A stretch of DNA of 64,000 nt from Arthrobacter sp. H-02-3 (GTDB lineage: Bacteria; Actinomycetota; Actinomycetes; Actinomycetales; Micrococcaceae), in assembly GCF_003097355.1 (NCBI RefSeq), contig NZ_PYUI01000023.1, forward strand, positions 1 through 64,000, written 5' to 3'. This document shows, piece by piece, positions 58,379 through 64,000 of this stretch; positions within the stretch are counted from its first letter, which is position 1, and every line of letters starts with the position of its first letter. Below the pieces are notes generated by a model. That model was not told the DNA's origin and did no database searches. It was given only the letters and a program-made list of their open reading frames with translations. A program made the translations under genes and the position numbers.

Positions 58379-59035
58379 CTACTTCCTGGAGTTGAGGACC
58401 GCGTGCGTGAGGAACTCGGAGACGTGGCCGATTTCCTGCTGGTTGATGCCGTGCCACATGCCGGTGTACAGGACCTTGGTGAGCTTCACGTGCTTGCGCA
58501 CCCAGCCCATGGTGAACTCGATCTTGTCCGGGGTGATCACCGGGTCCTGCTGGTCGCGTCCCCAGAACATCGGCACGGTGCCGTCCAGTTCGGCATCGCG
58601 GAAGCTGGGGTCACCGCCGGCGTCGACGGCAAAACCTGAGAGCCCGACGACGGCGGCGAAGTCCGCCGGCCGCTGCCGCAGCAGCGTGGTGGCCATGGCC
58701 ATGCCCATCGAGAATCCGAGCAGCGTCACCGAGGGGTGGTCGGCCTTGATGGAGTCGATCCAGTCCTGCACGTACGCCGTGGCGGCCTTGACGGCGTCGA
58801 GCGAATAGTCAATGGACGCCGTCAGCGGGAACCAGGTGAAGCCCGGTCCCATGGCGATCGGGGCGCGCACGGAGGCTACCGCGAATTCCTGCGGGAGCAT
58901 GTCCGCCAGGCTGAGCAGGTCCTGTTCGTTGGCGCCGTAGCCGTGGAGCAGGACAATCAGCGGCTTGCCCGCACGTTCCTGCTCCGGCTTGGACCATTCG
59001 ACGACAGGGGCGGGGAAGGCATCAGCGTGAGTCAT
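58379..59035 (-). CDS. Phospholipase/carboxylesterase family alpha/beta hydrolase
   Basis: 218 residues: IVLLHGYGANEQDLLSLADM near residue 25, nucleophile in LLGFSMGMAMAT, acid in FWGRDQQDPVIT and His in MWHGINQQEI. Typical length of bacterial carboxylesterase/thioesterase (DLH-like, PF02230). ATG 59035; the start is divergent from the SGNH hydrolase gene. Substrate unknown. Confidence 0.88.
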   Translation of the reverse strand: MTHADAFPAPVVEWSKPEQERAGKPLIVLLHGYGANEQDLLSLADMLPQEFAVASVRAPIAMGPGFTWFPLTASIDYSLDAVKAATAYVQDWIDSIKADHPSVTLLGFSMGMAMATTLLRQRPADFAAVVGLSGFAVDAGGDPSFRDAELDGTVPMFWGRDQQDPVITPDKIEFTMGWVRKHVKLTKVLYTGMWHGINQQEIGHVSEFLTHAVLNSRK

Positions 59036-59111
59036 GGAACCATTCTTACAGTTACCCGGCGGTAACAACCTACGGTGGCGTAGCTTGACAGGAAGAGTGC
59101 AGGATAAGAAC

Positions 59112-59993
59112 GTGAGCGAAACCGAAGCCATGGAAAATTCACCGGAGACGTCAGCGGACACCGTCGTGACCCACCCGTGGACCCGTTACGTGGCCATGGG
59201 CGACTCGTTCACGGAAGGCATCGGCGATCCGGAGCCGGCGAGCCCCGGCGGCCACCGGGGCTGGGCCGACAGGGTGGCCGAGGAACTCAGCCGCGGCCAC
59301 AACGACTTCGCGTACGCCAACCTGGCCGTCCGCGGCAGGCTCCTGCAGCAGATCGTGGACCAGCAGTTGGCGCACTGCCTGTCCCTCAAGCCGGACCTCA
59401 TCACGCTCTCCGCGGGCGGCAACGACCTCATCCGCCCGGGCGGGGATCCGGACGTGCTGGCCGAAAGGCTGGACTCGGTGGTGCAGATCCTGAGTCTGGG
59501 CGGCGCCACCGTGGTCCTGTTCAACGGTCCGGACACAGGATCCACGGTCCTCGGACGGATCCGCAGCAAGGTGGCCATCTACAACGAAAACCTGCGCACG
59601 ATCGCCGCGCGCCACGACGCCGTGATCGCGGACATGTGGTCTCTGCGCCAGCTTAATGATCCGCAGATGTGGGATGTTGACCGGCTGCACTTTTCGCCGC
59701 TGGGCCACCATACGATTGCGGCGATGGTCCTGGATTCGCTGAACGTCGAACACACCCTGGAGCCGCTCGCCCCCAAGCCGATGCCGCAGCGCAGTTGGCG
59801 GGAGGCCCGCAGCGGGGACCTTGTGTGGGCCCGGGAATATTTTGTTCCGTGGGTGGTGCGGCGGCTGCGGCACCGTTCCTCGGGCGACGGCGTGACGGCC
59901 AAGCGGCCCCTGCCGGGGCCGGTGTTCGGGCCCGGCGTACCGCTGGGCTCGGGCGAAGGCCCGCCGGGCACCGAGGACGCGGTACGGTCCTGA
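59112..59993 (+). CDS. SGNH/GDSL hydrolase
   Basis: 293 residues: block I AMGDSFTEGIGDP (Ser nucleophile), block II Gly in AVRGRLLQQI, block III LSAGGNDLIRP, block V DRLHFSPLGHHTIA (Asp/His). No signal peptide, so probably cytosolic; the C-terminal ~60 residues are a basic/Pro-rich tail. GTG 59112 has AGGA seven bases upstream. Probable esterase or lipase, substrate unknown. Confidence 0.9.
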   Translation: MSETEAMENSPETSADTVVTHPWTRYVAMGDSFTEGIGDPEPASPGGHRGWADRVAEELSRGHNDFAYANLAVRGRLLQQIVDQQLAHCLSLKPDLITLSAGGNDLIRPGGDPDVLAERLDSVVQILSLGGATVVLFNGPDTGSTVLGRIRSKVAIYNENLRTIAARHDAVIADMWSLRQLNDPQMWDVDRLHFSPLGHHTIAAMVLDSLNVEHTLEPLAPKPMPQRSWREARSGDLVWAREYFVPWVVRRLRHRSSGDGVTAKRPLPGPVFGPGVPLGSGEGPPGTEDAVRS

Positions 59994-60071
59994 GCCTGCG
60001 GGGCCTAAGCTGGAGGCACACTCCTCAGGCCCCGCAAATGAAGAGGCCCAGCAGCTGAAAGGCCCCGTACC

Positions 60072-60719
60072 GTGAGCAGTATGTTCTTCTGGATCATTGT
60101 GTTGTCGTTCCTGATTCCCATGGGAGTGCGCCTCTACCGGAGGTCCACCCGCGGCCGGAACCAGAACATGCCGGGCCAGTTCGGCCGGTTCCCCGGAAAC
60201 CAAAGCAACCCGGCAAACCAAGGCAACCCGCCAAACCAGAGCAACCAGCCGCGGGACGGGTACACGCAGCAGGACTACTTTGGCGGCTTCGGCCAACTGG
60301 GCGCGCCGAAGCAGACCGGAGGAGCCAATCAGCCGTATCCCGGCCAGCAGTACCCGAACCCGCAGAACCCGGGCCAGCCGTACCCGGGCGGGGAGAACCC
60401 GGGCCAGCCGTACCCGGGCCCGCGGTTCCCGGACCAGCCGTTCCCGACCGAGCCGTACCCCGGACAGCAGTATCCGGGCCCGGCCGGCTACGGATCAACC
60501 GTTCCCTACGAGGACAGCCCGGAGTACCTGAACAACCCGCCCCAGCCGCAGCGGCACGAACCCGCCCCGGGTGCAGGGCAACCGCAGGCGCCCCAGACGC
60601 CGTCGGCCCCGCAGGGTTACCGGGCCCGCAAGCTCGCCGAGCTGGACCAGCAGTACAGCGACGGCAAGCTGTCCATGGAGGACTACATGTCCCAGCGCGC
60701 TGAAATCATGAAGGGCTAG
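60072..60719 (+). CDS. SHOCT-domain protein with membrane anchor and Pro-rich repeats
   Basis: 215 residues: one N-terminal helix (MFFWIIVLSFLIPMGVRLYR), a long middle region with repeated PGQPYPG and PGQQYPG units, and a C-terminal SHOCT motif (RARKLAELDQQYSDGKLSME then DYMSQRAEIM). SHOCT segments are thought to aid oligomerisation. GTG start. Convergent with the isochorismatase-family gene, only 2 bp apart. Confidence 0.8.
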   Translation: MSSMFFWIIVLSFLIPMGVRLYRRSTRGRNQNMPGQFGRFPGNQSNPANQGNPPNQSNQPRDGYTQQDYFGGFGQLGAPKQTGGANQPYPGQQYPNPQNPGQPYPGGENPGQPYPGPRFPDQPFPTEPYPGQQYPGPAGYGSTVPYEDSPEYLNNPPQPQRHEPAPGAGQPQAPQTPSAPQGYRARKLAELDQQYSDGKLSMEDYMSQRAEIMKG

Positions 60720-60721
60720 GA

Positions 60722-61282
60722 TCACAAAAGGCTGGCGAAGTCGATATCGGCCGCGTTGACGGTTCCGGCCGTCCGCCCCGGGGCCTTGTGGTTCTGCCAG
60801 TACAGATTGGTGTGGGCCACCACGAGTTCCGGCGGCGGCGCGCCATATTCGCTCAGGTCCTCGGTGGTGTGGGCGTCCGCGACCAGCGTGACGTCGTAGC
60901 CTCGGGTGATCCCGCCGTGGAGGGTCGAGCGAATGCACTCGTCCGTCTGCGCGCCGGCCAGGAAGAAGCGGCCGATCCCGCGGTCTGCCAGCACCGACTC
61001 CAGGTCCGTAGCCTCGAAGGGGTCGCTGTACTCCTTGGGCACAAGCGGCTCCGCATCACGCCGCACGAGCTCCGGCACGTACTGCCAGGCCTCGCTGCCC
61101 CGCGGGAGCTCCTCGCCGTCATGCTGCACCCAGATGACGTCCACCCCGGCGTCGCGTGCCCTCTGCACGAGGGCGGCGATGGTCGCGACGACGTCGTCGC
61201 GGCGGTAGGCCCCCGCGACGACGCCGAGCTGCATGTCCACTACGACCAGTGCCGTGTTGGGTCGGTTGACGAGCGTGGTCAC
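60722..61282 (-). CDS. Isochorismatase-family cysteine hydrolase
   Basis: 186 residues: catalytic Asp in TALVVVDMQLGV, Lys in PLVPKEYSDPFEAT and nucleophilic Cys in GAQTDECIRSTLHGG. The YSDPFEATDLE phrase matches the family active-site loop. Start GTG 61282 has GGGAGG upstream. Could be an amidase (nicotinamidase-like) or isochorismatase; substrate not determinable. Confidence 0.88.
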   Translation of the reverse strand: MTTLVNRPNTALVVVDMQLGVVAGAYRRDDVVATIAALVQRARDAGVDVIWVQHDGEELPRGSEAWQYVPELVRRDAEPLVPKEYSDPFEATDLESVLADRGIGRFFLAGAQTDECIRSTLHGGITRGYDVTLVADAHTTEDLSEYGAPPPELVVAHTNLYWQNHKAPGRTAGTVNAADIDFASLL

Positions 61283-61456
61283 AATGCCTCCCGGATCCTG
61301 GGCTTGTCTGACTGCCCACTCTAATCCCCGCGGCCCAAGCAACGCTGAGATCATGAGCAGCGTTAACGCCGAGGGCCCGGGTCCGCGCCGTGCGCGAATC
61401 CGGGCCGACGGCCACTCAACAGGTTTCCCCGGGCCGTGTTTCCCCGGGCCGGCGGC

Positions 61457-62839
61457 TTACCGCTTGCCGGCGGCGAGGAGGTCTGCGGTGCCCTGGGCGT
61501 CGGCGGCGTCGACGTCGTGGAGCGAGACGCCGCGGGTCTCCTTGAGGAAGAACACGGCGACGGCGGTGATCGCGCAGGCGATCAGGAGGTAGATGGCCAC
61601 CGGGACGGAGGACTTGTACTGGCCCAGCAGCGCGACGGCGATGATCGGCGCGAGCGAACCGGCCACGATCGAGGTCACCTGGTAACCGAGGGACACGCCG
61701 GAGTACCGCATCCGGGTCGGGAACATCTCGGCCATGATGGCCGGCTGCCCGGCGTACATCAGGGCGTGGAAGAGCAGGCCGATGATGACCGCGGCGAGGA
61801 TGATCAGATCGTTTCCGGTGTCCATCATCGGGAAGGCGAAGAAGCCCCAGGTCGCACCCAAAACGGCGCCGGCCATGTAGACGGGCTTGCGGCCCACCCT
61901 GTCCGAGAGCCGGCCGACCATGGGCACCACGGAGAAGTGGATGAAGTGGGCCACGAGCAGGAGCAGCAGGATCCGGGCGGTGTCGGCGTGGACCACCGTC
62001 TTGAGGTAGGTGATTGAGAAGGTGACCACGAGGTAGTACAGGATGTTCTCCGCGAAGCGCAGGCCCATCGCGGTGAACACGCCGCGGGGGTAGCGGCGGA
62101 AGACCTCGGCAACGCCGTAGCCCTTGTGCCCTGCCTCAACTTCCTTGCGTGCTTCGAGGAAGATCGGAGCGTCGCTGACCTTGGTGCGGATGTAGTAACC
62201 GATGAGGACGATCACGGCGGAGAGCCAGAAGGCGACCCGCCAGCCCCAGCTAAGGAAGTCCGCCGAGGACAGCACGGAGGACAGGATGAACAGCACCGCG
62301 GTGGCGAAGAGGTTGCCCAGCGGAACAGCGGACTGCGGCCAGCTGGCCCAGAAGCCGCGGGACTTGCTGGGGCTGTGTTCCGCGACGAGCAGGACGGCGC
62401 CGCCCCATTCCCCGCCGACGGCGAAGCCCTGGGCGAAGCGAAGGAAGACCAGCAGCGCCGGGGCCCAGTAGCCGATCTGCGCGAAGGTGGGCAGGCAGCC
62501 CATCAGGAACGTGGACACGCCCACCAGGATGATGCTGAGCTGGAGCAGCTGTTTGCGGCCGAACTTGTCGCCGAAGTGGCCGAAGACGATCCCGCCGATC
62601 GGGCGGGCAACGAAGCCGACGGCGTACGTGAGGAACGCCGCGAGGATTCCGTCCAGTTCGGTCTGCGAATTCGGGAAGAAGGCCTTGCCAAAGACCAGCG
62701 TGGCCGCGGATGCGTAGAGGAAGAATTCGTACCATTCCACCACGGTGCCGGCCATGGAGGCCGCCACCACCTTCTTCAGGCCGGACGTCTTGACGTCGGG
62801 CTCGCCTGCGCGCGTCGCGGCAGCGTTTTCCGTGCTCAT
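61457..62839 (-). CDS. MHS-type MFS metabolite:proton symporter
   Basis: 460 residues, 12 helices. N-terminus TVVEWYEFFLYASAATLVFG, motif A GHFGDKFGRKQLL, RFAQGFAVGGEWGGAVLLV and second-half GRLSDRVGRKPVYMAG are diagnostic of the metabolite:H+ symporter (ShiA/KgtP/ProP) family. Substrate unknown (shikimate, citrate or dicarboxylates are usual). ATG 62839 with GGAG upstream. A palindrome lies 56 bp upstream. Confidence 0.9.
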   Translation of the reverse strand: MSTENAAATRAGEPDVKTSGLKKVVAASMAGTVVEWYEFFLYASAATLVFGKAFFPNSQTELDGILAAFLTYAVGFVARPIGGIVFGHFGDKFGRKQLLQLSIILVGVSTFLMGCLPTFAQIGYWAPALLVFLRFAQGFAVGGEWGGAVLLVAEHSPSKSRGFWASWPQSAVPLGNLFATAVLFILSSVLSSADFLSWGWRVAFWLSAVIVLIGYYIRTKVSDAPIFLEARKEVEAGHKGYGVAEVFRRYPRGVFTAMGLRFAENILYYLVVTFSITYLKTVVHADTARILLLLLVAHFIHFSVVPMVGRLSDRVGRKPVYMAGAVLGATWGFFAFPMMDTGNDLIILAAVIIGLLFHALMYAGQPAIMAEMFPTRMRYSGVSLGYQVTSIVAGSLAPIIAVALLGQYKSSVPVAIYLLIACAITAVAVFFLKETRGVSLHDVDAADAQGTADLLAAGKR

Positions 62840-62894
62840 GAGAACTCCTTCGGTGTCGCCTTCGACACCCCGTGGACCGTTGGGCTGAGATGTT

Positions 62895-62910
62895 GTGTGA
62901 ATTAGCACAC
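62895..62910. promoter_or_regulatory. Palindromic operator upstream of the MHS transporter
   Basis: GTGTGAATTAGCACAC has perfect 5-bp arms (GTGTG/CACAC) around six bases, 56 bp before the transporter start, in an AT-richer stretch. GntR-type regulators often bind GTG(N)CAC dyads. No regulator gene is adjacent. Confidence 0.5.
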
Positions 62911-63008
62911 ACAGCGTTATTCCCAACGAGTATGGTTCCCGGAGCCCTGAGCCACAACGACCATTAGTGCAGGGAGCATCTGCAAAAATGCACAGCCGTG
63001 AGCGGCGG

Positions 63009-64000
63009 CTAGGCGAAGAAATTGCTCCGCAACTGGCCGCTGAGCTGCCCGATTTCGGTGAGGAAGCCGTCGTGGCCGATCGGCGCCTCGATGATGTGCA
63101 GCTCGGGGCCCCCCGGCAGGGCCTCGGCCAGTGCACGGGACTGGGCGGGGAAGTACAGGCGGTCCGAGTCCACGGCCGCCACCAGGAACTCGGCCGTGGC
63201 CGGGGCCAGGGAGTCCCGGAGGCTTCCGCGTCCGCGGCAGACGTCGTGGCTCATGAGCGCCTCGGTGATGGCGATGTAGCTGTTGGCATCAAAACGCCGG
63301 ACCAGTTTGTTGCCCTGGTGGTCCAGGTAGCTTTCGACCTGATAGCGTCCGCGCCCGGCCAGCGATCCGGCTTGCAGGGGCGCCTCGGACTCCTGGGCGT
63401 TCCGGCCGAACCGGCCGTCGAGCTCGGCCGCGGAGCGGTAGGTGATGTGCGCGATCCGGCGGGCGAGGGCGAGCCCCGCTTCGGGTTCCGGGCCGCCGTA
63501 GTAGTCCCCGCCGTTGAAGTTCGGGTCCTGGCGGATGGCCAGAGTCTGGGCCTGAGCGAAGGCAATCTGTTCTGCGGTGCTGCTGGCGCCGACGGAAATC
63601 ACGGCGCAGCGCCGGACCCGCGAGGGGTATGTCACGGCCCACTCAAGGGCGCGCGCGCCGCCGAGCGAACCGCCCAGCACGGCGTACCAGCTGTCGATGC
63701 CCAGGGCATCGGCCAGCCGCGCCTCGGCGGAGGTCGTGTCCCGCAGAGTCACGAGCGGGAACCTCGATCCCCAGGGGCGGCCGTCGGGGGCCGGCGTGGA
63801 GGGTCCCGTGGAGCCGTAGCAGCCGCCCAGGATGTTGATCGATACGACGAAGTACTTGTCCGTATCCACGGGGGCCCCGGGTCCGGCCAATTGTTCCCAC
63901 CAGCCGGGTTCCTCGCTGGCACCGCGGGTCACATGGGTGTCGCCGGTCAGGGCATGTTCAATGAGGACGGCGTTGGAGGCATCGGCGTTCAGCGTCCCCC
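63009..64000 (-). CDS. metX: Homoserine O-acetyltransferase, partial (5' end off window)
   Basis: At least 330 residues. Segments: NAVLIEHALTGDTHV, YFVVSINILGGCYGSTGPST, nucleophile elbow AVLGGSLGGARALEWA, DPNFNGGDYYG, and the C-terminal VDSDRLYFPAQSRALAEAL (Asp) with APIGHDGFLTEI (His). Makes O-acetyl-L-homoserine from acetyl-CoA and homoserine for methionine synthesis; the frame is open to the window edge, so the N-terminus is missing. Acyl donor (acetyl or succinyl) cannot be told from sequence alone. Confidence 0.93.
   Translation of the reverse strand, partial: GTLNADASNAVLIEHALTGDTHVTRGASEEPGWWEQLAGPGAPVDTDKYFVVSINILGGCYGSTGPSTPAPDGRPWGSRFPLVTLRDTTSAEARLADALGIDSWYAVLGGSLGGARALEWAVTYPSRVRRCAVISVGASSTAEQIAFAQAQTLAIRQDPNFNGGDYYGGPEPEAGLALARRIAHITYRSAAELDGRFGRNAQESEAPLQAGSLAGRGRYQVESYLDHQGNKLVRRFDANSYIAITEALMSHDVCRGRGSLRDSLAPATAEFLVAAVDSDRLYFPAQSRALAEALPGGPELHIIEAPIGHDGFLTEIGQLSGQLRSNFFA

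Overview
The window is a high-GC actinobacterial chromosome segment. Protein families, gene order (rpsB-tsf-pyrH-frr-cdsA-DivIVA; glyS, dusB, dgt, dnaG) and style (many GTG starts, ATGA/TGATG stop-start overlaps, Pro/Ala-rich linkers) point to the Micrococcaceae, most likely Arthrobacter or a close relative. This is inferred from family knowledge; no search was run. No phage, insertion sequence or CRISPR array is visible. The first ~110 bases are G/C homopolymer runs that look like a damaged contig end.

0-5.4 kb: a partial membrane protein gene coupled to a helix-turn-helix protein gene, then rseP and dxr (isoprenoid synthesis), and a lipase-maturation-factor-like membrane protein. 5.4-18.7 kb: a branched-chain amino acid catabolic island. 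Divergently controlled modules encode the E1alpha/E1beta/E2 subunits of branched-chain 2-oxoacid dehydrogenase (with a divergent Lrp/AsnC regulator) and a leucine module: acyl-CoA dehydrogenase, biotin-dependent carboxylase alpha and beta (methylcrotonyl-CoA type), MaoC hydratase, CitE-like lyase and a 3-oxoacid CoA-transferase pair (with a divergent TetR regulator). Together they could take leucine from its 2-oxoacid to acetyl-CoA and acetoacetate; only E3 and the transaminase are missing. 18.9-26 kb: a proline-rich membrane protein, then an ActP/MctC-type acetate symporter with its DUF485 partner, a LytS/LytTR two-component system, a small coupled membrane protein and a second symporter of the same superfamily.

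26-31 kb: the translation/lipid housekeeping block, read leftward from rpsB to a DivIVA-domain protein. 31-41 kb: M23 peptidase, acyl-CoA dehydrogenase, a CAU tRNA, glycosyltransferase, DMT transporter, CDP-alcohol phosphatidyltransferase, holin-like protein and a Bcr/CflA drug exporter. These are followed by two striking non-coding stretches: a ~0.7 kb array of 11 copies of a 20-bp core alternating with conserved palindromes, and 13 perfect copies of an octamer directly after a stop codon. Two identical tRNA-Asn genes follow, each with its own terminator.

41-48.6 kb: dnaG, a membrane electron-transfer operon (ferric-reductase-like protein, NuoF-like flavoprotein, ferredoxin) headed by what looks like an N-terminally deleted ApbE flavin transferase fused to a membrane anchor, then dgt and dusB. 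48.6-64 kb: YibE/F protein, FAD oxidase, alpha/beta hydrolase, DUF1295 protein, PlsC-like acyltransferase, GNAT protein, glyS, DMT transporter, S4 protein, esterase, SGNH hydrolase, SHOCT protein, isochorismatase-family hydrolase, MHS-type transporter and the 3' part of metX.

The strongest candidates for something undescribed are the palindrome/core array (39.5-40.2 kb), the octamer array (40.6 kb), the ApbE fusion at the head of the electron-transfer operon, and the two-component system between two acetate-type symporters.
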